Of a stretch of 64,000 bases of DNA, positions 7,831 to 16,333 are shown piece after piece. The notes under the pieces were generated by a model, which saw nothing but the letters and a program-made list of their open reading frames with translations, ran no database searches and was not told where the DNA came from. The stretch comes from Gammaproteobacteria bacterium (lineage in GTDB: Bacteria; Pseudomonadota; Gammaproteobacteria; Steroidobacterales; Woeseiaceae), in the NCBI GenBank assembly GCA_022600955.1, contig JAHZJK010000011.1, positions 248,001 through 312,000 on the forward strand, written 5' to 3'. Position 1 is the stretch's first letter. Each line of letters begins with the position of its first letter. The position numbers and the translations under genes were made by a program.

Positions 7831-9333
7831 CTAGCGCTGCCGGTCGAGACACCTTAACGACAGCGCCTCTGCGACGTGTGGAGGCGCTATTTTTTTGCCC
7901 CCGGCAAGATCCGCGATGGTACGCGCCACGCGCAAGACACGCTGGTGCGCCCGCGCAGACAGGTTGAAGCGGTCCGCCGCTTTTTCCAGCAACGCCCAGC
8001 ACGCATCGTTCACCGCACATGCCGCCGTCATAGCCTCGCCCGTCAGGCGAGAATTGCTAACCCCGTTGCGTTGGCGCTGCACCAGCCATGCGGACTCAAC
8101 CCGTCGGCGCACCACCGTGCTGGACTCCCCGCCTGAAACGTCACCGCGCAGCAATTCGGTTGCCGGTCGTTGCACTTCGACATGCAGGTCGATGCGGTCT
8201 AGCAGCGGCCCGGAAATTTTGCGCCGATAAGCGGCAACACGGTCGGCACTGCAACGACAGTCCGCATGCCGATCACCGAGATAGCCGCAGGGACAGGGGT
8301 TCATCGCAGCAATTAGCTGAAAATCGGCGGGGTATTCGGCCTGCCCCGCGGCTCTTGCGATACTGATCGTTGCAGTCTCAAGCGGTTCACGCAGTACTTC
8401 GAGTGCCCGGCGATTGAATTCAGGGAGTTCATCCAGAAACAATACACCATTGTGGGCACGTGAGATTTCGCCTGGCCGCGGTCCCGGACCACCGCCCACG
8501 AGTGCCGCCGCCGAGGCGGTGTGATGCGGGCTTCGAAACGGCCGTCGGCCCCAGCCGCTTTGTCCAGCCGTCACTCCCAGCACTGACTCGATTGCTGCAG
8601 TTTGCAGTGCTTCTGCATTGTTCATCGCGGGCAGGATGCCCGGCAATCGCCGCGCCAACATGCTCTTGCCCGTGCCCGGAGGGCCGACAAACAACAGGTT
8701 GTGGCCGCCTGCTGCGGCAATTTCAAGCGCTCGCTTTGCCTGTTGTTGTCCCCGCACATCACTGATGTCACAACTGGCCGGGGCAGCCGTCGATAGTTCG
8801 GTACGGCACGCGGGTCGAATCGGCTCCTCACCCGACAGGTGGGCGACTACCTGGGTCAATGATGTCGCTGCGTAAACCGCATCGGAGGCGATTGCGGCTT
8901 CGGTTTCGTTGCCGGCAGGAACCAGCACGTTGTGACCGGCTCGCTCGGCCGACAAAACAGCCGGCAGTATTGCCGCAACGGGCCGCAACTCGCCGTTCAA
9001 CGCCAGTTCACCGTAGACCTCGAAACCATGCAGCGCTGCACTCGGATACTGGCGTTTCGCGGCAAGTATCCCGAGTGCGATAGCGAGATCGAATCGGCCG
9101 CCTGATTTCTTCATGGCGGCAGGTCCGAGGCTGACAGTGATGCGTTGCTGCGGAAACTCGAAACCGCTGCTGAGTAGCGCGCCACGAACGCGATCCTTGC
9201 TTTCACGTACAGCCGTCTCGGCCATGCCTACGATTGTGAACGCTGGCAAACCGCCGGAAAGAAAGACCTCAATCGTAACGGGCGGCGCAGCGGTTCCGTA
9301 CTGCGCTCGGCAGTGCAGAATTGCCAGGCTCAT
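7831..9333 (-). CDS. comM: YifB/ComM family Mg-chelatase-like AAA+ ATPase
   Basis: A 500-residue AAA+ protein. ComM is a helicase promoting branch migration during natural transformation; other members are annotated only as magnesium-chelatase-like. The N-terminal domain has MSLAILHCRAQYG and GLPAFTIVGMAETAVRESKDR, the Walker A motif is FVGPPGTGKSML, Walker B is GVLFLDELPEF, and the zinc-type cysteines occur in MNPCPCGYLGD. The open frame continues 25 codons upstream, but the ATG at 9333 gives the family N-terminus. It is convergent with the cytochrome gene, only 3 bp apart, and carries that gene's terminator in its 3' coding end. Confidence 0.93.
   Translation of the reverse strand: MSLAILHCRAQYGTAAPPVTIEVFLSGGLPAFTIVGMAETAVRESKDRVRGALLSSGFEFPQQRITVSLGPAAMKKSGGRFDLAIALGILAAKRQYPSAALHGFEVYGELALNGELRPVAAILPAVLSAERAGHNVLVPAGNETEAAIASDAVYAATSLTQVVAHLSGEEPIRPACRTELSTAAPASCDISDVRGQQQAKRALEIAAAGGHNLLFVGPPGTGKSMLARRLPGILPAMNNAEALQTAAIESVLGVTAGQSGWGRRPFRSPHHTASAAALVGGGPGPRPGEISRAHNGVLFLDELPEFNRRALEVLREPLETATISIARAAGQAEYPADFQLIAAMNPCPCGYLGDRHADCRCSADRVAAYRRKISGPLLDRIDLHVEVQRPATELLRGDVSGGESSTVVRRRVESAWLVQRQRNGVSNSRLTGEAMTAACAVNDACWALLEKAADRFNLSARAHQRVLRVARTIADLAGGKKIAPPHVAEALSLRCLDRQR
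7862..7896 (+). terminator. Rho-independent terminator of cytochrome c, inside comM
   Basis: AGCGCCTC (7862-7869) pairs perfectly with GAGGCGCT (7881-7888) and is followed by A and seven T. It lies within the coding 3' end of comM on the other strand. The right arm can alternatively pair with AATAGCGCCT (7823-7832), which contains the cytochrome stop codon, so two hairpins compete. Confidence 0.8.
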
Positions 9334-9352
9334 GTGCAAGGCCCTCCATGGC

Positions 9353-9592
9353 CTAGGTTTCTGTTTCGAGCTCCTCGAGTTTGGCCTCAAGAGCCTCGAG
9401 CTTTTCACGCGTTTTGGCGAGGACAGCTTCCTGCACCTCGAACTCCTCGCGGGTCACCAGGTCGAGCTTGCTGATGCCCGAGCGTAATACCGCACGAAAG
9501 TTTTCTTCAACATCCTGCCGCACCGAGCGCAAGCCTTCCGGGACCACGTCGGCCAGTTTGCGTGCCAGGTTTTCTATTGATTCGTCTGCCAT
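9353..9592 (-). CDS. ubiK: Ubiquinone biosynthesis accessory factor UbiK (BMFP/YqiC family)
   Basis: A small helical protein of 79 residues. UbiK helps organise the soluble ubiquinone-biosynthesis complex together with UbiJ and binds lipids. Seen here: the N-terminal amphipathic part (DESIENLARKLADVVPEG), the helix DVEENFRAVLRSGISKLDLV, the signature TREEFEVQEAVL and a Leu/Glu-rich C-terminal coiled coil. The start at 9592 was chosen for this family N-terminus; an upstream in-frame ATG adds 11 unrelated residues. It lies 19 bp upstream of comM, and its partner ubiJ is far away at 25.4 kb. Confidence 0.9.
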   Translation of the reverse strand: MADESIENLARKLADVVPEGLRSVRQDVEENFRAVLRSGISKLDLVTREEFEVQEAVLAKTREKLEALEAKLEELETET

Positions 9593-9626
9593 TAGCGATT
9601 GATACCTGAGCCAAACGCAAAACACC

Positions 9627-9703
9627 AGTGCAATTGCACTGCGTTCCGAAGAGTTTTACGAGGGCCTCTCCAAAGTGGTGCAAAACGGCACATTCACTGC
9701 ACC
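9627..9703. promoter_or_regulatory. GTGC/GCAC inverted repeats upstream of the sigma-54 promoter
   Basis: A perfect 14-bp palindrome AGTGCAATTGCACT (9627-9640) and a wider inverted repeat GGTGCA-N15-TGCACC (9677-9682/9698-9703) lie about 65-155 bases upstream of the sigma-54 promoter. That is the usual distance for an enhancer-binding protein such as NtrC. The half-sites resemble NtrC half-sites, but their order is reversed from the textbook NtrC palindrome, so the assignment is weak. Confidence 0.35.
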
Positions 9704-9767
9704 GAAACAGCGCGCGGTCTGTCTCGGGATTTTCGTAATTCTTTGAATTGTTGATGGTTTTTAGAAA

Positions 9768-9783
9768 TGGCACGCATCCTGCT
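9768..9783 (+). promoter_or_regulatory. Sigma-54 (RpoN) promoter of the porin-glnK-amtB operon
   Basis: TGGCACG-N4-CTGCT, with the invariant GG (9769-9770) and GC (9781-9782) separated by exactly ten bases, matches the -24/-12 consensus with one mismatch. Transcription would start near 9793, about 45 bases before the porin start. The glnK-amtB cargo fits RpoN/NtrC control by nitrogen limitation. Confidence 0.82.
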
Positions 9784-9837
9784 CTATACAGGCCAAGCAG
9801 GTCGAAAGGCCATTGGTTCACATCGGAGCACGCAGTA

Positions 9838-10461
9838 ATGAAAGCATCAATCAAAACGCTGATCGTCACGTCAGTCCTTATAGCCGGCGTCGCGCACGCA
9901 GACTTTTCGGCGAACATTGGGTTTGCCAGTGACTACTACTATCGCGGCATATTTCAAGCCGACTCATCGGCCAACGGTGGCATCGACTACGAATCGGGTG
10001 GTTTCTATGCCGGCGCCTGGGCGGCCGATGTCAAAGACGGACTCGAGGTTGATGGATATTTCGGCTACGGCGGCGAGATCGAAGACTTTGCCTACAGCGT
10101 CGGATACACCGGCTATTTCTACAGCGGGGAATTCGATGATACCTACCAGGAGATCAATCTTGGCGGCAGCTACGGCCTGCTGGCTCTCGATGTGGCGATT
10201 GGCCAGTACGAGAACTTCAGCGGTCCCACGCAGGACTACACCTACTACTCACTGACAATCGAAAAAGATGGCTTCCACGGCAGGCTGGCGGGTTTCTCTC
10301 AGGATTTCTCCGGGGAATACCTCGAGCTTGGCTACAGCACGAGCGCTGCGGATATCGACCTTGGCGTGAACCTGCTGTTCAACGACGAAGACCTGAGCGG
10401 TGACGGCAATTCCGATCAGGCACTCATCTTCACGGTCGGCAAGTCGTTCGATCTCAACTGA
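9838..10461 (+). CDS. TorF-family putative porin
   Basis: An outer-membrane beta-barrel candidate of 207 residues with a Sec signal peptide (MKASIKTLIVTSVLIAGVAHA, cleavage near residue 21). The mature N-terminus DFSANIGFASDYYYRGIFQ is the signature of the 'TorF family putative porin' group, followed by alternating aromatic/glycine strands and a C-terminal strand that is short of a typical final Phe (it ends GKSFDLN). Its position as first gene behind a sigma-54 promoter and before glnK-amtB suggests passage of ammonium or small nitrogen compounds across the outer membrane (inference). The start has a GGAG site; the frame upstream of 9838 overlaps the promoter and is not coding. Confidence 0.82.
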   Translation: MKASIKTLIVTSVLIAGVAHADFSANIGFASDYYYRGIFQADSSANGGIDYESGGFYAGAWAADVKDGLEVDGYFGYGGEIEDFAYSVGYTGYFYSGEFDDTYQEINLGGSYGLLALDVAIGQYENFSGPTQDYTYYSLTIEKDGFHGRLAGFSQDFSGEYLELGYSTSAADIDLGVNLLFNDEDLSGDGNSDQALIFTVGKSFDLN

Positions 10462-10818
<357 letters not shown>

Positions 10819-10840
10819 AGAATTCGCGAAGGAGATAGTC

Positions 10841-12127
10841 GTGGAAGCAACAACTCAGATAGCGGCCCAGGTCACCGAACTTTCGTACGCGCTGGATACA
10901 TTTTATTTCTTGGTCATGGGTGCACTTGTGATGTGGATGGCGGCAGGCTTCACCATGCTTGAAGCCGGCCTCGTTCGCGCCAAAAATACGGCCGAGATCC
11001 TGACCAAGAACGTTGGTCTCTACTCAATCGCCTGTATCATGTACATGCTATGCGGCTACTCGATCATGTATCCGGGCGATTTCGCCGGCGGCATACTCCA
11101 GAGCATGACCACAATTGGCAGCGGTCTGCTCACCTCGAGCGACAATACAGCAGCCGATGTGCTGGCCAGCAATGGCAAAACCTATTACTCGAACCTGTCG
11201 GATTTCTTCTTCCAGGTTGTCTTCGTCGCCACCGCCATGTCCATTGTCTCCGGAGCGGTCGCAGAACGCATGAAGCTCTGGGCATTCTTCGCCTTCACCG
11301 TCGTCCTCACTGGCGTTATCTACCCGGTCCAGGGATTTTGGAACTGGGGTGGCGGTTTCCTTAAAGAAAGTTTTGGCTACTTCGACTTCGCCGGCTCCGG
11401 CACGGTCCATTTGTGTGGCGCGGCGGCGGCGCTGGCAGGCGTGATGGTGTTGGGTTCACGCAAAGGCAAGTATGGCAGTAGCGGTCAGATCAACGCCATC
11501 CCGGGCTGCAATTTGCCGCTCGCGACATTGGGCACGCTGATCCTGTGGCTGGGCTGGTTCGGTTTCAATGGCGGTTCGGAACTGAAAGTCTCTGATGTGA
11601 GCGAAGCCAACTCTGTAGCGCTGGTCTTCGTTAATACGAACATGGCCGCGGCCGGCGGCCTGGTTTTCGCCTTGCTGCTATCCCGCTTCTGGTTCGGCAA
11701 GGCCGACCTGACAATGGCGCTTAACGGGGCGCTGGCTGGCCTCGTCGCTATCACCGCCGATCCGTTGTCACCTTCGCCGATTGTGGCCACCTCGATTGGC
11801 GCAGTTGGTGGACTGATAGTTGTCGCCTCTATCGTGGCCTTCGACAAAATCAGGATCGACGACCCGGTGGGTGCGATCTCGGTACATGGCACGGTCGGCA
11901 TCTGGGGCGTAATGGCCGTCCTGTTCAGCAACGGCAAGGCAAGCTTTACCGGGCAGATTGTCGGCGTTGTGAGCATCTTTGCCTGGGCGTTCCTGGTAAG
12001 CCTCGCTGTGTGGTTCGCACTGAAGCTGATTATGGGCATCCGGGTTAGTGAAGAAGAGGAATATGAGGGCGTTGATATCAGCGAATGTGGTCTCGAAGCC
12101 TACCCGGAGTTTACTTCAGCCGAGTGA
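10841..12127 (+). CDS. amtB: Ammonium transporter AmtB
   Basis: An inner-membrane ammonium channel of 428 residues with 11 hydrophobic helices. The two pore histidines are visible in SGTVHLCGAAAALAG and ISVHGTVGIWG; the motif AAGFTMLEAGLVRAKNTAEI and the loop GWFGFNGGS are also typical. The GTG at 10841 follows a strong AAGGAG; the open frame extends upstream into glnK without homology. There is no obvious cleavable signal peptide. Expression is expected under nitrogen limitation from the upstream sigma-54 promoter, and the gene is followed by a terminator. Confidence 0.95.
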   Translation: MEATTQIAAQVTELSYALDTFYFLVMGALVMWMAAGFTMLEAGLVRAKNTAEILTKNVGLYSIACIMYMLCGYSIMYPGDFAGGILQSMTTIGSGLLTSSDNTAADVLASNGKTYYSNLSDFFFQVVFVATAMSIVSGAVAERMKLWAFFAFTVVLTGVIYPVQGFWNWGGGFLKESFGYFDFAGSGTVHLCGAAAALAGVMVLGSRKGKYGSSGQINAIPGCNLPLATLGTLILWLGWFGFNGGSELKVSDVSEANSVALVFVNTNMAAAGGLVFALLLSRFWFGKADLTMALNGALAGLVAITADPLSPSPIVATSIGAVGGLIVVASIVAFDKIRIDDPVGAISVHGTVGIWGVMAVLFSNGKASFTGQIVGVVSIFAWAFLVSLAVWFALKLIMGIRVSEEEEYEGVDISECGLEAYPEFTSAE

Positions 12128-12178
12128 ACATAATCCTGAGAGGCGCAGTGTCGCTTCCTCTTTATTAAACAATAACTT

Positions 12179-12204
12179 AGCGGGCTCAAGGGCCCGCTTT
12201 CTCT
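12179..12204 (+). terminator. Rho-independent terminator after amtB
   Basis: AGCGGGC (12179-12185) pairs with GCCCGCT (12192-12198), followed by TTCTCTT. It closes the porin-glnK-amtB operon. Confidence 0.8.
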
Positions 12205-12283
12205 TGCCGGAATATGGCCAATTCCGAGGTTCGCTGTGATCCTGATCACAACAAAAAGACCTCTGGCATGCTCTAATGGCGCT

Positions 12284-12748
12284 ATGAAAAACACACACTT
12301 CATAGCTGCGGTCGCGGCACTCGTACTCAGCGTTGGTGGCACTGCCGCCGCAGAGAGCATCTACAAGTGGGTCGATGAGGATGGCAATGTCCATTATGAG
12401 GATCGCCCGTCTGGCGCGGAATCCGAGGAACGTATACACGTAACCTACAATCGCACCAGCAGCAGCGCCGTGCAAAGCCGGGTCAACAGTTTCAACGATT
12501 CACAGCAGGCACGACGTGATGCAGGCAAAGCCGCCGACGAGGCGAAGGCCGCTGCCGACGAAGAGCGCGCAGTCGCAGAACAACGGCAACAAAAGTGTGT
12601 CGATACTCGCGCACAACTCAAGACTATGCTCGAAGCACGCCGCCTGTATCGTGAAGATGCCGAAGGTGAACGTGTCTATCTTGACGACGCTGGCCGGGAA
12701 GAAGCGCGCCAACGCGCCGAAGAGCTCATCGAAGAGTATTGCAATTAA
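12284..12748 (+). CDS. DUF4124 domain protein
   Basis: An exported protein of 154 residues with a Sec signal peptide (MKNTHFIAAVAALVLSVGGTAAA), then the DUF4124 motif IYKWVDEDGNVHYEDRPSG, a low-complexity Ala/Asp/Glu/Gln helix and a C-terminal part with two cysteines (CVDTRAQL and the final EYCN). The DUF4124 family is common in gammaproteobacterial periplasms with no settled role. The start was set at the ATG giving the signal peptide. A related protein is at 37114-37734. Confidence 0.82.
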   Translation: MKNTHFIAAVAALVLSVGGTAAAESIYKWVDEDGNVHYEDRPSGAESEERIHVTYNRTSSSAVQSRVNSFNDSQQARRDAGKAADEAKAAADEERAVAEQRQQKCVDTRAQLKTMLEARRLYREDAEGERVYLDDAGREEARQRAEELIEEYCN

Positions 12749-12827
12749 TGTCGCGCTAAGCGACGGCCCCTCACATTAGGACTCAAGCTGGCGCTACAAT
12801 ACGCTTGCACCGACGAGGAGCGCCTGC

Positions 12828-13886
12828 TTGAGCGAGACCCGAAAAAGCAACACAGCGAACCAGGTCTATCTGCCGAACTTCTGTTCCGCAGGCACGCTGT
12901 TCATCATCGTGCTGGTAGCCGAACTCGTCGCCATAGCCATGGCGCTCGCTGCGTGGGGCGGGGATCAGGCATTTCTCATTGGTCTCTCCAAGACGTCATT
13001 TTTCGTACTCTGGATTGCATTGCTCGGCACTGCCCTGATGTGCGGCTTGAGTTCACACCTTGAGAGTGCGGGTCGCACTCGCGCTTTCGTCCTGAGTTTT
13101 GTACTGCTGGAAATCATGTGTCTTGCCGTTGCGGAAGCCGCCTGGCAGCTGACGCGGGTGTTCGGCCAGTCCACCATCATCAGCGACTCGCACGGCAACT
13201 TTTTGCTGCGCACCTTCGCCATCAGTTCAATCGTCGTCGCACTCGCCATGCGCTACCTGTACATATCCAGCGAATGGCGCCGCAGTATTGTTCTTGAAGC
13301 ACAGGCCCGCATTAGCGCGTTGCAGGCATTGATTCGGCCACACTTTCTGTTCAACAGCATGAACACTATCGCGTCACTGACCAGAAGCGACCCGTTGCAG
13401 GCCGAAGAGGCGGTGGAGGACCTGTCTGACTTGCTGCGCGCAAACCTGGGCAAGTCGGGCGAGCGCTCAACACTCAAACAGGAAATGGAAACCGCGGCCA
13501 TCTATCAACGAATTGAGAAGCTTCGCCTCGGTGACAGGCTGACGGTGCGCTGGGATATCGACGGCCTGCCTATGCGGGCACGGATTCCGAGCCTGACCAT
13601 TCAGCCGCTTCTGGAAAACGCCATTTATCACGGTATCGAGCTGCTACCCGAGGGTGGCGTGGTGACAGTGACAGGCACGTCAATCGACGAAACTATTGAG
13701 CTTGCGATTTCGAATCCCGTCGCCCCTGGCAGCAAACGCAGCACAGAGGGAAATCGAATGGCAATGACGAACATTCAGCAGCGCTTTGAGCTGGCCTACG
13801 GCAACAAAGGGGACGTTCTCATTGAGGAAACGCCTGACCAGTTCACAGTCACCCTGCGGTTTCCGCGCCAGGAAGACGCACAGTGA
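12828..13886 (+). CDS. algZ: Sensor histidine kinase, LytS/AlgZ type
   Basis: A 352-residue membrane kinase of the His_kinase (LytS/YehU) family. Four hydrophobic helices (about residues 18-140) are followed by the phosphoacceptor motif IRPHFLFNSMNTIASL and the ATP-binding N box IQPLLENAIYHG. It overlaps algR by 4 bp, and this pair precedes hemC as in Pseudomonas, where AlgZ (FimS) controls twitching and exopolysaccharide through AlgR. The start is a TTG after GAGGAG. A candidate -10 TACAAT lies at about 12796-12801. The exact signal and output here are unknown. Confidence 0.87.
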   Translation: MSETRKSNTANQVYLPNFCSAGTLFIIVLVAELVAIAMALAAWGGDQAFLIGLSKTSFFVLWIALLGTALMCGLSSHLESAGRTRAFVLSFVLLEIMCLAVAEAAWQLTRVFGQSTIISDSHGNFLLRTFAISSIVVALAMRYLYISSEWRRSIVLEAQARISALQALIRPHFLFNSMNTIASLTRSDPLQAEEAVEDLSDLLRANLGKSGERSTLKQEMETAAIYQRIEKLRLGDRLTVRWDIDGLPMRARIPSLTIQPLLENAIYHGIELLPEGGVVTVTGTSIDETIELAISNPVAPGSKRSTEGNRMAMTNIQQRFELAYGNKGDVLIEETPDQFTVTLRFPRQEDAQ

Positions 13887-14629
13887 AGGTCCTGGTGGTA
13901 GACGACGAGCACCCGGCTCGCGAACGCCTGAAACAGATCATTGGCGATACGGACGGATACGAGGTCGTCGGTGAAGCCGGGAACGGCCAGGAAGCTGTGC
14001 AACTCGCCAACAAGCTGCAACCCGATATCGTTTTGCTCGACATTCGTATGCCCGGCATGGATGGCATTGAGGCCGCCAACCACCTCAACCAGACTGAACA
14101 ACCGCCTGCCGTCGTTTTCACGACAGCATATGACGAATACGCAATCGACGCGTTTGCCGCCAACGCGATCGGCTATGTGCTGAAACCGATCCGTCGCTCC
14201 CGTCTCGAGGCCGCATTGAAACAGGCCGCGAGGCTTGCACGCACGAGCCTTGAGACTATCGCCGCCGACAGCAAGATAGCGGCACCTCGCAGACACGTGT
14301 GTGCCCGTGTACACGGCGATCTCAAGCTGATCCCGATTGAAGATATCGTGTGTTTTCACGCCGACCAGAAGTACGTCTCGGTTGCCCACGATTTCGGACA
14401 GGATCTGATCGATGACTCGCTGAAATCTCTCGAACAGGAGTTTCAATCTGGCTTTGTCCGCATACACCGCAGTGTGCTGGTTGCAGTCAACCGCATCGAA
14501 CAACTGGAGAAAGCCGACGACGGGGGTAGCCGTGTGGTGCTGCGCGAAGGCTCGCAAGTCGACAACAAACAGCTGATAATCAGCCGCCGGCACCTCGCAG
14601 AGGTGCGACGCCGTCTGAAAGGAACCTGA
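13883..14629 (+). CDS. algR: LytTR-family response regulator AlgR
   Basis: A 248-residue regulator with a receiver domain (residues 1-120: acidic pocket VVDDEHPAR, phospho-Asp in VLLDIRMPGMDG, conserved Lys in VLKPIRRS) and a C-terminal LytTR DNA-binding domain (about 140-245, IEDIVCFHADQKYVSV and FVRIHRSVLVAVNRI). It starts at a GTG overlapping the algZ stop. Its output genes are not visible; the adjacent haem genes begin 5 bp downstream and may be co-transcribed. Confidence 0.92.
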   Translation: MKVLVVDDEHPARERLKQIIGDTDGYEVVGEAGNGQEAVQLANKLQPDIVLLDIRMPGMDGIEAANHLNQTEQPPAVVFTTAYDEYAIDAFAANAIGYVLKPIRRSRLEAALKQAARLARTSLETIAADSKIAAPRRHVCARVHGDLKLIPIEDIVCFHADQKYVSVAHDFGQDLIDDSLKSLEQEFQSGFVRIHRSVLVAVNRIEQLEKADDGGSRVVLREGSQVDNKQLIISRRHLAEVRRRLKGT

Positions 14630-14634
14630 CAGCA

Positions 14635-15561
14635 TTGAAAATTCGTATCGCAACCCGCAAAAGCGCGCTGGCGCTTTGGCAAGCAGAACATGTCGCTGAG
14701 CGGCTCGCTGCGTTGCCGGGCGTTACCAGTACAGAGTTGTTGCCGATGTCGACCCGCGGCGATGAAATCCTCGATCGCAGCCTGCAGAAAATTGGCGGCA
14801 AAGGTCTGTTCATAAAAGAGCTGGAGGTCGCAATGCAAAACGGCGCAGCCGACCTCGCCGTGCATTCCATGAAAGACGTGCCTGCGGACATGCCAGCAGG
14901 GTTTTGCCTCGCTGCGATCCTCGAGCGCGCCAACCACGCCGACGCGCTGGTCAGCAAAGACAAACTGCAAATTGATGAGCTGCCCGCGGGTGCGCGCATT
15001 GGCAGCTCGAGCCTGCGCCGGCAGGCACAGCTAAAAATGATGCGCCCCGACATCCAGGTTGAGCCGCTTCGCGGCAACGTCAACACTCGCCTGGCGAAGC
15101 TCGAGAGCGGAGAATTCGACGCGATAATCCTGGCTGCCGCCGGCCTCGAGCGGCTTGGGCTGGAACATCACATCAGCCAGCAGTTTTCGCCGCAGGAAAT
15201 GCTGCCTGCGGCTGCGCAGGGCGTATTGGGAATTGAGTGCCTCGAAGGAAATACTGCGCTGCGGACGTTGCTTGAACAGCTGAGTGATGAGACCGCACTG
15301 CAGACAACGACGGCAGAAAGAACTATTGCCCGAGTGCTGCAGGCGAATTGTCAGTCGCCGGTCGCCGCCCATGCAACAATCGACGCTGGCAGCTTGCATT
15401 TGTCGGCACTTGTCGCACATCCGGACGGCACGAGCTCCATCAGCGCCAGTGACTCTGGCCCGGTGAGTGCTGCTGCCGAGATCGGCGCCGCACTGGCGGA
15501 ATCCTTACTCCAGCAAGGTGCGCGCGAACTGCTGGACTCCATCGAGGCTGTGCATGACTGA
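14635..15561 (+). CDS. hemC: Hydroxymethylbilane synthase
   Basis: Porphobilinogen deaminase, 308 residues, which polymerises four porphobilinogens into hydroxymethylbilane for haem and sirohaem. Family motifs are IRIATRKSALALWQAEHV at the start, the active-site loop MSTRGDEILDRSL, the substrate region HSMKDVPADMP, and the dipyrromethane-cofactor cysteine in LQANCQSPVAAHATI. The start is a TTG at 14635 shortly after the algR stop; the N-terminal motif makes it certain within a few codons. Confidence 0.95.
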   Translation: MKIRIATRKSALALWQAEHVAERLAALPGVTSTELLPMSTRGDEILDRSLQKIGGKGLFIKELEVAMQNGAADLAVHSMKDVPADMPAGFCLAAILERANHADALVSKDKLQIDELPAGARIGSSSLRRQAQLKMMRPDIQVEPLRGNVNTRLAKLESGEFDAIILAAAGLERLGLEHHISQQFSPQEMLPAAAQGVLGIECLEGNTALRTLLEQLSDETALQTTTAERTIARVLQANCQSPVAAHATIDAGSLHLSALVAHPDGTSSISASDSGPVSAAAEIGAALAESLLQQGARELLDSIEAVHD

Positions 15562-16333
15562 GCGCCCGCTGCAGGGTGTCGGCGTGCTGGTCACGCGGCC
15601 ACGTTCGCAGGCAAATGATCTGGTAGCGGCAATTGAGGCAGAAGGTGGCTATGCGCTGCGATTTCCCGTACTTGAAATTGCACCGCGCGACACTCTGGAG
15701 ATCGAGCGGGCAGCAGCAGCATTGCCAGCGCCCGATATTGCTATCTTCGTCAGCCCAAACGCCGTCCGCCATGGGCTAGCCTACGCCGGCGAGGCCCGAG
15801 TCGCTGCGATCGGACCGTCTACCGCGGCCGCAATTTCTGATGCCGGCCTGCAAGCCGATATTGTCCCTGCAGACGGCTTCGACAGTGAGAGCTTGTTGCG
15901 GCACGAAGCGCTTCTGCATGTTGAGGGCAAAGAAGTACGTATCATTCGCGGCGCTGATGGCCGGGAATTGCTGGCCGACACGTTGCGAGCCCGAGGCGCC
16001 GAGGTGCGCTACCTCGGGGTCTATGACCGGGAAGCGGCAACGCCAAGCGATGCGGAGATTGCTCACCTCGAGGCCACCTGGCGCAAAGGTGACCTGCACG
16101 CTATCACGATCATGAGCGTTGAGACTCTGACAGGCCTGACTGCACTGCTGCCGGACTGGTGCGAGCGACAACTTGCAACCGTGCCACTGGTGACGCCCGC
16201 AGCTCGTGTGATAAAAGAAGCGCTTGATCGCTACCCGGACGCAAGGCCAATACTGGCCTCCGGGCCACAATCAAAGGAGATGGTCCAGGCGATCATCGCC
16301 ATACACCGAACCGACCCCGGAATTGCACCATGA
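15554..16333 (+). CDS. hemD: Uroporphyrinogen-III synthase
   Basis: A 259-residue enzyme that closes and inverts ring D of hydroxymethylbilane. The family is poorly conserved; visible features are GVGVLVTRPRSQANDLVAAI near the start, FVSPNAVRHGLAY and VAAIGPSTAAAI in the first lobe, RADGR-type IIRGADGRELLADTL, and ASGPQSKEMV near the end. It overlaps hemC by 8 bp and hemX by 4 bp, which supports the assignment. Confidence 0.9.
   Translation: MTERPLQGVGVLVTRPRSQANDLVAAIEAEGGYALRFPVLEIAPRDTLEIERAAAALPAPDIAIFVSPNAVRHGLAYAGEARVAAIGPSTAAAISDAGLQADIVPADGFDSESLLRHEALLHVEGKEVRIIRGADGRELLADTLRARGAEVRYLGVYDREAATPSDAEIAHLEATWRKGDLHAITIMSVETLTGLTALLPDWCERQLATVPLVTPAARVIKEALDRYPDARPILASGPQSKEMVQAIIAIHRTDPGIAP

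Noticed and set aside
9627-9703. Consensus NtrC sites
   Set aside because: Half-sites resemble TGCACC, but the order of the arms is opposite to the usual palindrome, so I list them only as candidate repeats.
13796-14653. Minus-strand open frame of 285 codons opposite algR
   Set aside because: The opposite strand encodes a complete response regulator; the translation has no family features.
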